Positions 52,401-64,000 of a stretch of DNA of 64,000 bases are shown piece after piece (the stretch's first letter is position 1; each line of letters opens with the position of its first letter). Below the pieces are notes generated by a model, which was not told the origin of the DNA, searched no databases, and saw nothing but the letters and a program-made list of their open reading frames with translations. Source of the stretch: Mansonella perstans (taxonomy: Eukaryota > Nematoda > Chromadorea > Rhabditida > Onchocercidae); contig JBAMDO010000038.1 in assembly GCA_037074765.1 (NCBI GenBank), forward strand, positions 124,001 to 188,000, in the 5' to 3' direction. Both the position numbers and the translations under genes were made by a program.

Positions 52401-55400
52401 TTTTTTTTTCAGGTGCTTTTGCAATTATTTCTATGATGATTGGATCAGTCATTGAGCAATCATTAAACGAACAAAATAAAATGTATAACGAAACGGATCG
52501 ACTTTGTTGTTCGAAAATAACACAAAAACCGGATGTCGAAAAAGCTATTCAATTATCATCACTGATTACATTTTTTGTTGGTATAATACAGGTAACGATA
52601 AAAATTTTATTTCAATTATTTTTGATTTCTCATGAATTTTTTTTTTTTTTAATTTGTATCAAGCTAAATTTTAAAATTCATCTTTTTTTTTCAATCTAAA
52701 ATATAAATTTTTTTTCTTTAAGGTTATCTTAGGGCTTCTACATGCTGGCCTATTAGCTGTTTGGCTGTCGGATCAATTGGTACAAGGATTGACATCTGGC
52801 GCAGCGATACACGTTCTTTTCAGTCAACTTCAAACAATGACTGGTGTTAAAAATGTACCGAAAACATCCGAAATGTTCGGAATTGTCCGAGCAAGTTTTT
52901 TTTTTTGAAAATTTTAAAATTACCACTTAAAGGTGACATTTCAAATTTAAAAATTGTGAAAATTGTTAAATGTATTTAGATAGAATTTCAAATTTTTTGG
53001 AAAATGCCCATTTACATTTATATTGCATTTATTTTCGGATAAAACATAATTTGCTAGCTTATTTATTTTTTTTGGAATTTTGTCGAAAAATCACAAATTA
53101 ATACTGGTCTATGCCTAGTATAACTTCTTAAGTGATGCTTCAAATTTGGTAGGAAGCGAAAACGTTACATAAACAGATATTGTCAAATTTTCCATCTATT
53201 CAAACAATGTAACTGTTGTCGTTTTCTTGTCACCAAATTTGTCACATAATTATTAGCATGCTACAAATTCATACGTATTATATCTGAATACAATTAAAGT
53301 ATAATCGAAATATTGCCTGTTTCTACGTTGCTCAAAGGATGGAACCTGTAATTACAGAAACATTTACTTATATAGTTATACATCATTTCTTTCAGTTCAT
53401 GATTTGCTTAATTATACATCATTTCTTTCAGTTCATGATTTGCTTCTTTCGCAACATTCATACATTTGAATTACATACAATTCTTTGTACCATTGTGTGT
53501 ATTCTCTGCTTACTAATATCAAAATTAATCATTGATCCGATTATTAAACCATGGATAAAAACAAAATTTCCAATAGAATTTCTTGTAGTAAGTAATTATT
53601 ATTTTAATTCAATGTTCTCTATTACTTGCTTATTATCACTGACTAATAATTCGAATTAATTAATTAACCGTAGGATAGTGGACAGATTGCTTTAAATTTG
53701 AATAAATAGCAAAAATCACGCTCTACAGAAATGGTTTGCATGTTATGTTTGCTTTCTTGAAAATTTAAAAAGTTTCAAGATCTCAGTATTAACATCTAAG
53801 AACTAATATTCTGTACCAAAATGTCAGATGTTTAAGTTCACTTCATAATGAAATAAGAAAAAAACATTAGCTTGAAATATTATTTTCATGAATTTAAAGT
53901 TTATCAGTGAAGTGAGTAAACTTTAAAAAAAAATTTTAGGATTAAAAAAAAAGAATGGAACAAAATTATTTGAAAAATTGCATTCTGTAAAATAAACTAA
54001 AATTCAAAAAAATGAAATCGTTTCGAAAAATTTCAAACTTAATTATTGAAACTACAATTGCAATTGTCAGGTGATATTTTCCATTGCTTTATGCTATTTT
54101 GCAACCGAAACATCACTGAATTTACATCTGCACATTGTTGGTGATATTGAGGCGGGAATGCGTAAACCATTTGTACCGGATTTTGACAAAACCGGCGACA
54201 TTATTTTTTCTGCATTGTCAATTGCTATTGTTTCATTTGTCATACATATTGCACTTGCAAAATTAATTGCCAAAGAATATAAGTATCAAATTAACGTTAA
54301 TCAGGTATTAACTTTTTTCACCTTTGTTAACACATAGTACTGTAACACTAATCTTTGCAACAGTAACTTGATAAGCATCCTTGCAACCATTAATATTGTT
54401 GAAAAATTTTAATAAGCATAAATACACTTGTATCTGCGCCAAAAGGTATATTTTGTATCATCTATACCTGTATCAGAAGAAATATTTTATTCCATCAGGT
54501 TGAAACAAATACTTATCGAAGAGAGTACCACGTTGATTACCCTAGCAATCCAATATTGGTATACTTTTGAAGGAATCTTAAATTAAATTTTTGAAATAAC
54601 TGCCATCCATGTAGAGTTGAACTAATGCAAATAGAAATTAATTAACTCTGAATTTGAATCTAAAAGAATTCTCTTCGTTTGCAAGATTTAAGTTCAATGT
54701 AGATTTCTTGGACCTTTTTACGACACCATTTTTATTGAATTAGCATTTTGACTAAAATCTTGTGTTCCTGTTTATTTTATTCTTTCCTATTCCATTCCCA
54801 TACTCTCGTCTAATATTCAATTCCGATACTCGACTCTCATATTCGATTCTAGTATTCAATTTAAAATAAATTCAAATATTGCAGTCAGTTTTCAATGCTA
54901 ATGTTCAACTCCAGCATTAATTCAGTTCCGATTTTCATTTATAATATTCAATTCTCAATTCGCAATTTTTCTTGTACTTAATTCTGACATTCATTTCTAA
55001 GATCCAATTTTTGTAGCAGCCTTAACATTCAGTTGTGATAGTTATTTCTGAGATATTCATCACTTACCAATATTAATTACTAATATTCGCTTCTAACATT
55101 TACTTTGGTATCCATTTCTAATCCATTTCTAATGTTCAATGCCAATATTCAATTCTGATTTTCTTTTTTATATTTTCTATATGTGTGCAATAGCATCTTT
55201 AGCATTTTTTCTTTTTTTAAAGGAATGGTTAGCACTGGGTACGATGCATATTGTGGCATCATTCTTTGGCTGCTTTGCTGGTGGTTCATCGTTAAGTAGA
55301 ACAATAACAAGTGCAAGATTGGGGACAAGATCACAGGTATTTTTTGCGGAAACAATAAACTATTGATGAAAAGAAAGCTGGAACTAAAGACTGCCAAATT

Positions 55401-58400
55401 TCTATGGCTTTCGGATCTGATAAAAATTGCAGGATCTATTAAAATATCTGAATCGCTATCAGTTATATCTTTAGAGCACTTTTGGTCTGACACAATGCAT
55501 ACAAACTCATTTGTATGCTACTTAATTAATTATATTATGCAATCTTAATTAAATTAATTTAAATAATTTTTTTGCTCGCATCAAAAATTTAAAATTTTAA
55601 TTATTAGTTAAAATTGTAATTTGCGTGCTACATTTTTAAATTTAATTCACTGTATACATGTTTTCAGCTAGCAACATTAGTTGTAGTAGTTATACTACTA
55701 ATTATCGTCTTTGGAGCTGCACCTTTATTCAAATATTTACCTAAGGTATGACAAAGTTACCTTTTTTTTTTTGAAATATACGAATGATGTCGCACATACA
55801 AATTTTATTCGGTAATTACAGTTAACTGTTATAGTCCGGTTTTTTTTAACAAATATTTAAGTACTTAAGTAGCTGCAATTAAGTTATTGCGAGCATTTGG
55901 TGCGTATGGTGACACTTGGATTAAATTTTAAATTTTTTAAAGATATAATAATTCATGAAGGTATAATAAGCGTATAATCTTTCGAAAATGTTGTGAGACT
56001 GAAAATTTGAATAATAAAACTAGGAAAGTAAACGGATAAATACTTAAGTAACGAAATGAGTAAACAAGTAAATGGGTAAATAAGTAAATGAGTAAATAAA
56101 TGATGCATTTTAGACGACATTGTCGTGTATTGTCGTGATTGCTATGAAAGATTTATACCTGAAGATCTTCTGGTCACGTGTACTTTTCCGGGAATCAATT
56201 GTTGATTTTGTCAGTTCTATGAGCTATTACCCTGAAAATTCGTTCATTTTTCTATTTCGCTTTTTTTTTTTAAAAAAATTTAAATGTGATTTTATTTACT
56301 TATGCTTTGACAGTGTCCATTGTTTATAGTCAATTAAGCAATTAATTACAATTAGTCACAATTTGTTGAAGGAAAATATGCAAAAAGAAAAGCCACTAAA
56401 CGAAAGATGCCTGTAAGAAAGAAAAAATTTAAAAAAATTGAAATTATAAAGTAAAAATTTAATTTCTATTAGTTTTTTTACCTAACATTTAATTCTATTT
56501 TCAGTGCATATTTTTGGTAACATTTACAGCTGTTGTTCTGATAAATGTTAATATTGGACTTGCAATTGGTGTTGTTTTCGCTCTTCTTACCGTTGTATTA
56601 CGATCACAATGGTACGGTGAAACAAATTTGTACTTTGAATTTCATTTCGAGAAGTGTTTCAGTATTTTTACTTACCGATCAAATTAATTCGTTGATTTAT
56701 TTAAAAATTTTTCAAAAAGACAAAATTAAGTTGGAAATGATAGATGCGTCGACATTTTGGGCCCCTAACCTTCACCCCTCCACTATTATTGTTGGTGAAG
56801 CTGTGTAAATTAATTGAGACAAAAATATCTAAACTATGATGAAATGTAACAATTAAATTTTTTAAAATATTGCTTCTCGATTTTCATATCACATAATGTC
56901 TAAAATTTTATTAATTTTTTTTTAATCATTTGAACTTTTTTTTTCTAATTTTGTCTTATAATTTTGTGGGGGCAAATGATTAAGGGCTGAAAGTACGTGT
57001 ATGGGACGTATTCCGGGTACGTCAGATTTTAAAGGTATCGGTCATTATCGTGTAGCTATGGAAATTTCCGGTATTAAAGTATTTCGATTTGATGCACCGC
57101 TGTATTTTGCAAATGCTGAATTATTCTTATCAAGCATGCATAGGTTTTTTTTCTTCAGTTTCCATTTTCATATTGTTTATTTAACTAATAAAAAAAAGCC
57201 TTTACTAATTTTTAACTGAAATAGAATTTTGAAGAAAAAATGAAGGATGTAAATTAGCGTAAATTAATTGTGAACTAAATTTCAAATTAATTGCAATACT
57301 TACAAAGATAGCCAGTGAAATATTAAGCAAAATTAATCATTTGTTTGCTTTATTAATTACTTTATTAATTTGTTATTTATAAACTAAAACTAAAAGAATT
57401 AAAATTTTTTTCAATTTTTCATCATTAATAAAAAATTAATTAATGTAATTTTTGTATTTTAGTGCAATAGGCCTGGATCCATTGCATATTGTCGCACACA
57501 TCAAGCAAACGATTGATCAAAAGAAAAAAGCCAGCGATGACAGCAGCAGTAAAAAAGATAAATCTGTAGATGAAGAAATTCGTAAGATCACTTTTAGACT
57601 AATAACATTTTTATTTATCAATTAAAAAATAATAATAATTTTTTTTTTAATAATTTGTATCTTTCACTTTTTAATCTTCATGTACTCGTTTACTCATTTA
57701 CTTATTAGTTTATTTTATCATTCTGTCAATTAATTAATACTTTCTTTTATTTACTTGTTCATTGCATATGTTCAGTATTGTTCATTTATTCATCTCAGAC
57801 AGTTTAACATTTTATTTATATTAATTCTAATATAAAAGAAAATTATATACACATTCTTGAAATATTCACTTTTTTGAATGAATAATTAAACAATTCATTC
57901 ACATTTCATACTTCTCTATCCTAAAGGTTAGATCATTGTAGAGTTAACAGTACGACGACGTTGTATTCATTCATCAAAACGTAACGTTGGAAAAACTGAC
58001 GAAGTAGAAGATTTAATTCAACTGACCCATATCATCATTGATTGTTCATCATTTCCATATATTGATTTAATGGGTGTTGATGCATTAGCACAAGCACATA
58101 CAGAATATAAAGCAATCAATATCACCGTATTTTTTGCCTGTTGTAAAGGTTAATTTTAAATTAAATTATTTTCTACAGGTATAGAAATGTTAGTTTTGAA
58201 ATGCATAATAAATTACAATTTTTTGTTCTTTTTTTTTTTTTTTTTGAAAGTAATTAGAAATTTTTATTACAATCAAATTAAATGAATTTAATATTTCATT
58301 TATTAATATTCAATAATCAATAAATTTTAATTGAAAAAAAAGGAAAATTAATGATAACATTAAGAAATTAAATTTTTGTTATTTATTAATTGATCACTGA

Positions 58401-59148
58401 TCAAATAAAATTATTCATTTACTTCCAAATTTGAAAAAAAAAATACTTTTTTCGTACTTTTTTTTTATTAAAAAAAGTACCAATATATTTGAAGTAGCTG
58501 TACGGCAAATGTTTGAAAATTCACATTTCTATAATCAAGTGCCGAAAAGTTACATGTTTGTATCATTGCAAGATGCTGTTTCTCAAGCACAATATGAGCA
58601 ACAACAGCGCATTGCATTTGCTAATAGTATTGAGACAATTCCAAGTAAAATTATGGTTCGTTTGAACTTTCTCTTTTTTTTCCCCCATTTAATATCTTTA
58701 ACTGAAATTAAAGATGAAAGTTAATTGAAATATTTTTGTCGTATATTATAAGCGAAAAATAGTTTTTGAAAAATGATGACAATGACAATTCGATTCATAA
58801 AACATTGAAATGATGATTGTTAATCCTGAAATAACAACACCAAAGGATACAAGTGAATAAAAATTATCTGAAGAAAAAAATATTTGAAAAATTAGCCAGT
58901 ACTAATTAATTATTAATTAGTTATTATTTGGTATTTAAAATTTGAATTTTTTAAAAATTTTTTCTCCGATAATTGTTTCTTCAAAAATATTCTTTCTGTA
59001 TTAACTATGTTTAAAGGAGAGAAAATTACTTTATTATATCGGATAATTTTTTAAGTTACCAGCAATCACTTTGGATGCTACACAAAGTTTGTCAAAAAAT
59101 GATAAAATAAATGAGAATAATGCTGATAGAAAAATTTTTGGAAAATGA
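49453..59148 (+). CDS. SLC26/SulP family anion transporter with STAS domain
   Basis: Nineteen exons: 49453-49612, 50825-50966, 51282-51375, 51566-51706, 51880-51985, 52106-52216, 52413-52591, 52723-52890, 53432-53587 (or from 53396), 54071-54304, 55223-55336, 55668-55745, 56114-56209, 56505-56611, 56985-57143, 57463-57581, 57942-58148, 58498-58644, 59063-59148. Together they give 868 codons, and every join keeps phase. Family marks in order: INQEQFDKKHGYRR before the membrane core; LPIIVWLSTYNW; IYIPQG; PPIHGIYTGIVGPLIYVFLG with GTSRH (sulfate-transporter signature region); FFGCFAGGSSLSRT; INVNIGLAIGVVFALLTV; MGRIPGTSDF; VFRFDAPLYFANAELF; and a STAS domain with HIIIDCSSFPYIDLMGVDAL, whose S/T-x-D-like loop and helix fit, interrupted by a DDSSSKKDKS linker. 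Such proteins exchange sulfate, chloride, bicarbonate or oxalate at the plasma membrane; the substrate is not predictable. Exon 4 (start 51566) is the least certain. Confidence 0.88.
49613..50824 (+). other. SLC26 intron 1 with a cluster of ATACCGT motifs
   Basis: Within 50520-50666 the core TACCGT (or its complement ACGGTA) occurs four times, two as an 11-bp inverted pair. No exon is seen in the rest of the intron. Confidence 0.5.
50562..50666. repeat. Inverted repeat with ATACCGTATGA arms
   Basis: ATACCGTATGA at 50562-50572 and its exact complement TCATACGGTAT at 50656-50666 flank 83 bp; two further TACCGT copies lie at 50521 and about 50633. It could be a decayed miniature element or a clustered regulatory site. 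Confidence 0.6.
52891..53431 (+). other. Predicted GC-AG intron of SLC26 with duplicated acceptor
   Basis: The exon ends at GTCCGA and the intron begins GCAAGT, the usual sequence of GC donors. The nearest GT donor (52894) is in phase 1 and does not match the phase-0 acceptors. The 3' splice site CATTTCTTTCAG occurs twice, ending at 53395 and 53431, inside a 34-bp exact duplication with 36-bp period. Either acceptor keeps frame. Confidence 0.65.
53376..53445. repeat. 36-bp tandem duplication spanning an SLC26 splice acceptor
   Basis: Copies at 53376-53409 and 53412-53445 are identical over 34 bp and each contains a full polypyrimidine tract, AG and the first 14 coding bases. Confidence 0.9.
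54905..55160. other. Degenerate short repeat in SLC26 intron (TTCAATTC-type)
   Basis: From about 54800 to 55160 the phrase ATTCAATTCTGAT/ATATTCAATTC recurs many times at 20-25-bp intervals with substitutions, in line with an old tandem repeat inside the intron 54305-55222. Confidence 0.6.
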
Positions 59149-60718
59149 AATAACAACGACAACAATAAACAACAACATCAACGAGTAGCAACAATGATAA
59201 ACGGCAACAGCAATACGAATAACAATCAAAATAATCAGAATTTTGTTATTTATATAATCTTAAAATACGAGTGACAATATTCGATAATATTTACTAAACT
59301 TCTAATAGTAATTAAAATACAAAAAAGAAAAAAAGTTTCAATCAAAAAAAAAAGGAATATTTGACTAAAACTAAACAAAAGTATTTCATGTTCTTTGGTT
59401 CATTCTTTGATTATCATTTGCAATGATCACAATGTTTTTTTTCTTTTCAAGCTGTATTTTACAGTAATTTTTGTAAGAAATAAAAATAAAAAATGATGTA
59501 AAAAAAAAAACTAAATTTCTTTTTTTTCCATAATCTCTTAAAAATTTGTTAATGTTACTTCATGTCGTGAAATCAATTGATTTTTATTTCCTTAAAATGA
59601 TAATTTTTTCTTAATATCAATCATTACATGTATCATACTATATGAGAATTACAATATGGCAATAGTTTTTTTTTTGGCAATTTTACAAAGATAGTCCAGG
59701 TAAAGGAATAAGTGAAGGATAAATAATCCAATACCGATGTTAATTTTTGCTTGAATTAAATTTCTTCGAAAAGTTTCAATTAAACAATAACATTTGCAAT
59801 TTTTTTTTAGTTTTTTTTTTTGACTTTAGGTCAAATGTAATAGCTATGCTGAAAATGTCATTATTTAGTATAGGAAATGTAAAATGACATTTAAAACTTT
59901 TCTATGATTCATATCCAAATCCAAATAGTCATAAATGAGATGGATGTATTGTATCACAGAGAAAACAGGTTTAGAGCATATGTTATTCTCATTAGTCGCA
60001 GTAATGGATGATGATTACATATTTCGAAATTCATATGAATTTAAATGTGTGGTTCAGTCTACGAGAATTACAGAAAATGAATAATGATATATCGAATTAT
60101 TGAATTGAAATAATCTGCTCTATAATTCACTTGCACTTTGTCATCCTAACTGCTATTAACGATTGAGTGCTAACGAAAAATATTGATAAATACCGTAACT
60201 TTATTCGATTTTTTTTTTTAAAAACCCATTTTGATCGGATAAATTGTTGCAATTGCTATCATCATCATTATCGCTACTATTACAAGCTGTTGTAATCATC
60301 ACTATTATCACTACTCTCGTTATTACTATTGAATCAACTGACTGTAATTATTTCTGCAATCATTAGTGCCACTACTATTACCTCATTAATTAAAGCTATA
60401 AATAGGAAAAAAATTTGTTTGACTCATTAAATTAACCTGAAGGAAAATTAGCAATTTTTTTATTCAGGGAAAATTTTTTAATCAACCCTGTACTATTATT
60501 GCCGGTTACTTTTTCTGTTATTGTTTAAGTTTATTATTTTTTAAATTTGTTTTTATTTCTAAACTGTCAACTAAAAGACAAAAAACAAAAAGCAAAAATT
60601 CTTCATTCCAAAAGTTGGCCAGGAAAAACATTCGAAAGTTTATTTGAAAAATAGTTTTTATTCTCGCTGGAAAAGTTTTTTAACTGGTGTTATTTTCTAC
60701 CAAACATAAATATTTCTG
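59149..60718. other. Intergenic region after SLC26
   Basis: ACAACA-type (59150-59230) and ATCATC/ACTATT-type (60250-60385) trinucleotide-like tracts. A candidate polyadenylation cluster AATAAAAATAAA lies at 59479-59490, about 330 nt after the SLC26 stop. No gene recognised. Confidence 0.55.
59479..59490 (+). terminator. Candidate polyadenylation signal for SLC26
   Basis: Two overlapping-spaced AATAAA hexamers in an A-rich context downstream of the SLC26 stop. Confidence 0.35.
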
Positions 60719-60781
60719 ATGTTATCACTTTCATCAATATCGTTATCATCACCACCATCACCATCATTATCGTTATCATCT

Positions 60782-63700
60782 ATGTCATTACAAATCATCA
60801 TTATTACTACCATATGGTTTCCATTTCAATTTGTATTACTGGTAAGTAGCCAGCACTATGGACAATTAGCAACTACTAAGAGCAAAACTTCCCAATGTCC
60901 ACAGAAGAATATTTGGCTTATTCCAAGGAATGCTGATGCTGGTTGTTGTAAGTTTTTGCTTTTGGATTAATAAGACTTACTAAAATTCAAGATTTTTAAG
61001 GTATGAAAAATAGTGAAAATAAATTTCTTTATTTTAAGAAATTAAAACCAAACTGATTTTAATTTCTTAAAATATCTATCAGATTTTTTAAAAAGTAAAC
61101 AAAAAAAAAAAAGCATAAGAACAAGCAACTATATGCGACTATAGTTTTATTTATCAGTTGCCAAATATTTGCGACATTTATTCATCTTTTTTCTTTATTT
61201 CAGTCTTTTATTTAACAAAAAAAGTTAAATAAAGAAAGTTTAAAATCAAATTAAAAAAAGAAAATTAAATACAGCAAAAAATTGTTAACCAAATTTTTAC
61301 TCAATTTACTTACTTTAATTTAAATGCGAAAAATTGTATTAGTCATCAAATCCTGAAATAATTTTGTTATTGTTAAAAGAGTCTGAAAATACGATTACTT
61401 CAATCAAGAATGATCATCATATATATAGGGAAATTTAACAGCTATGATCATTTTTCAGTAAGTTATAAAATTAAAAAATACGTTAAAGTGTAGTCATTGT
61501 TGTATATCAAATAATTAGCATGCTTTGCACATTTGTAAATCCTGTTTTAATTATCGATAATTGTAGTAGGAAAAAATACTGGCAACAGAATTTCTAATTG
61601 TTTGATTTGAGGGCTAGGATAAACACAAGCTTATTTTAAATGATTTATATGGTTTTCCCATTCATTCATTCATTCATTATTGTAGCTCATCATTCGCATT
61701 CTCATTCCAAGTATTTTGCTCTTTCTATATTTACTACTAATAAATCATTTCAAGAAGTTTAAAAAATAAAAAGAGAAATTAATTAGCATACAAATAACTA
61801 ATAATTCAGTAACAATAAAAGATAAACTTTTTAATTGTGATAAAAACAAATGTGACAAGAATAACATGCAGATACGATAATAATAAAATATCAATAGTAA
61901 TAATGTAAGATTTGTTACACCAATGATAACAATATGAAAAATGAGCATATAGTATATATGGCAGAAAAGGAACTTCAAAAATTTACTTTTGTTAAATTGA
62001 AAAAGCTTTAATAAGATTCTTTTTTAATCATTTATTAATTGTATCACTAAATGAATAAGATGACAAGTCACATTAAGATTTCTTTAAGCTACAGTATGCA
62101 TTCATTCATATATTGATTGAATATTGATATGAGAAATAGATAATGTTAGCAATTAAATTAATCAGTGATTCGATTATTTAAATTAATTAATTTCCTAACA
62201 GTTTTTTTGGGATTATTCATACTTTAAATAGCTTCATATAAAATTTCAATGATTCAAACTAACTTTTACTTAGTCATCAACAACACATGTGAAATCCATG
62301 TATAATTCTAGGCCTCAATATAATGATCCTGGTAGATTGTATTTCCTTTTACAGTTTTTGCAATAAATTTCATGAGAAAATAAAACAAATTTTGCTATAA
62401 TTCGTTATTTTAGCTCGACCCGGTAGGAAGAAAATACTGGATATTGATCCACGACAAGTACTTATTCATCCTCAAATAGTAAAACTTCCCGGTTGTTTTA
62501 ATGTTGAGATTAGAAATATTCGAGTACTTGATAACCGTGATGCAATCGGGAATAATTTCTTCGCAAAAGTTGAATACCAATGGTGGAATGTGAGGGATTT
62601 CGCAGATTTAAAATGTAAAAATGCTAGCGCTAATGGATGTGGTGGCTATGGAAATAATTGGTAATAATCATTTTTTTTTTTTTTTTTTGTTCTTTAAATC
62701 TGAAAATTCTAGAAACGGAAACTAATTAGCATCGAAATATAACCAAAAAAAAATGATAGTTTAATGGTACATTCAATCTTACATGTTCGAGAAGCAACGC
62801 TTTAAAAATATCAAAACGATTTATCAGACGAAAATGGACATTTTCTAATCCCAAAAACTTTAACCTGCTAGTCAATAGGTCATACTGATGTGATTTTTTT
62901 AGTTGTTTAGAAATAATTCTTCGAATTATTTAAATGAATATACCTTTAAATTAATAAAGTCTTATTGACTAAATAAAATATTTCTATCCACGTTGCAAAA
63001 TTTATATAAAACAATAATTTAAAAGAAAATAAATAATTAATATTTGCAGCAATTATCAAAGCATTTATCATTCGAGCTAAATATAATAGAATGCATTTTT
63101 TTAATTAATTAATAAAAACAAATAAAAATTTCTCATATAATATTTGTTTGCTTAGCTATTACTGCGATATTTGTGAAAGTTTGCAACATTTACAAGAAAG
63201 TGGCAAGTCAGCATTAACGGATCAGCTAAAAGGAATTAGCTGTCCAAAGCAACCAGGAATCTACAATTTCCGGTAAATATTTATGCAAAATTTTTAGGAA
63301 TTATTTCATTTGGATCCGAATTATATATTTCAGTTCCATTTTCGAAGGTCCAAGTCGCAAATTTCAACCAAATTCAGCCTATCGATAATTTAAAATAATT
63401 CAGTTAGTTTCATCTGGAATTGTTAAATGACGAAAACCAAATGGTATAATTTTTATCTATGTAAATTTCAATATCATTCGTAATTCAGGAAAGAATTTTG
63501 TCTGAATGATTGGTTCGCTTTTGACAGTAACGGTGATTGTGAATTTGATTTCTTTCAAGGTGACAAATTTTCCGACTATCGAATTGCATTTTCGTCCTTG
63601 CAACAAGTTGGATATGTATGCTTTGTATTATCGTTCTTTTTTTTTTTTTTTAAATTCACAAATAAACTAGCTGCCTTTTTTTCACTCAAACTTTTGATTT

Positions 63701-63844
63701 ATGTTAATCTGTTCGAATCAATGGTAACTAATCAATGATTTAAATGAATTTAATAATTTTAAGAAGCGGTTTAAATCAATGCCAAAAGTTAAACTTATGG
63801 TACTATTCTCGGACAACTTCTTGATCCTGTCCGATCTGCACTAA
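60782..63844 (+). CDS. Secreted cysteine-containing nematode protein, family not recognised
   Basis: Exons 60782-60947, 62414-62660 and 63156-63272 join in phase, followed by 63489-63615 and perhaps a last exon near 63764-63844. ATG 60782 is preferred because it starts a good signal peptide (MSLQIIIITTIWFPFQFVLL then VSSQ); an in-frame ATG at 60719 would add a serine-rich leader encoded by a TCATCA repeat. The mature part has VKLPGCFNVEIRNIRVLD, a KVEYQWWNVRDF segment and a cluster of cysteines (CKNASANGCGGYGNNWC, YYCDICESLQ, ISCPKQPGIY, EFCLNDW, GDCEFDF), so several disulfides are expected in an extracellular beta-rich domain of about 150 residues. The layout recalls small secreted lipid- or ligand-binding folds, but I recognise no named family. 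A strong GTAAGT at 60841 is a competing donor in exon 1. Confidence 0.6.
60948..62413 (+). other. First intron of the secreted-protein gene (1.5 kb)
   Basis: AT-rich, with a short CATT repeat (about 61660-61677). The open frame at 61745-61978 (minus) is I/L/F/Y-rich and judged a chance frame. Confidence 0.55.
63334..63388 (+). CDS. Alternative terminal exon of the secreted-protein gene
   Basis: After the donor at 63273 an acceptor TATATTTCAG at 63333 joins in phase and adds RSIFEGPSRKFQPNSAYR followed by TAA (63386-63388). It would replace the cysteine-containing 63489-63615 exon and give a shorter, less cysteine-rich end. Confidence 0.5.
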
Positions 63845-64000
63845 ATAATCTTGATGTCTTATTACAAATAGCTGCTTAATTATCATGATTACTCGTTTCA
63901 TAGCTACCTAGCAGAATTAACCTATTTTATTAATATTAATTCCTATCTAATACTAATTCCACCTCTACTCTAAGGATCGTAATTTTTATAACAAAAACTT
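63845..64000. other. Right-edge sequence
   Basis: It contains the end of an open frame (to 63879) read as GQLLDPVRSALNNLDVLLQ, which looks like protein but has no in-phase AG acceptor before it. Otherwise nothing is recognised. Confidence 0.4.

Noticed and set aside
52895..53360. GT donor at 52894 joined to acceptors at 53357 or 53375 in SLC26
   Set aside because: It keeps phase but adds a long unmatched hydrophobic segment before FFRNIH and uses poor acceptors; the GC donor gives the expected family spacing.
1..64000. tRNA, rRNA, CRISPR array, integrase, transposase or toxin-antitoxin genes
   Set aside because: None recognised on either strand. Short repeats present are simple sequence or single tandem duplications, not spaced arrays.

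Overview
The window looks like nuclear DNA of a parasitic nematode, most likely a filarial (spirurid, clade III) worm. The evidence is very AT-rich sequence, genes cut into many small exons by short introns with TTTCAG-type 3' splice sites, splice acceptors 10-20 nt upstream of several start codons with no upstream exon visible (typical of spliced-leader trans-splicing), and a decayed fragment of an alphaproteobacterial (Wolbachia-like) cytochrome oxidase gene in intergenic DNA. Species cannot be named from the sequence alone.

Layout. (1) 1-945, minus strand: 5' part of a MYORG-like family-31 glycoside hydrolase that runs off the left edge. (2) 2405-35698, plus strand: a 33-kb gene of about 67 exons encoding a protein of about 3,480 residues that is a clear SZT2 homologue, the large scaffold of the KICSTOR complex, which links GATOR1 to lysosomes for amino-acid control of mTORC1. 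I followed reading phase exon by exon, and it closes from start to stop with one doubtful junction (20976/21504). (3) 35699-41333: intergenic, containing a frameshifted Wolbachia-type coxA/ctaD pseudogene (about 37563-37885, minus strand) and a TA-rich simple repeat. (4) 41334-48064, plus: a four-exon GAS1/GFR-alpha-like secreted, probably GPI-anchored protein. (5) 49453-59148, plus: a 19-exon SLC26/SulP anion transporter of about 867 residues with a C-terminal STAS domain. (6) 60782 to near the right edge, plus: an unrecognised secreted cysteine-containing protein with two candidate terminal exons.

The genes do not form an obvious pathway; they are separately placed single genes with intergenic gaps of 1.4-5.6 kb. 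The most notable points are the Wolbachia-derived coxA relic with a 20-bp internal duplication that breaks its frame, two introns best explained by GC-AG splicing (one in SZT2, one in SLC26), each with a tandem duplication at its 3' end, a duplicated in-frame splice acceptor in SLC26, and alternative terminal exons in the last gene. No rRNA, tRNA, CRISPR array, intact transposon or bacterial operon was recognised.
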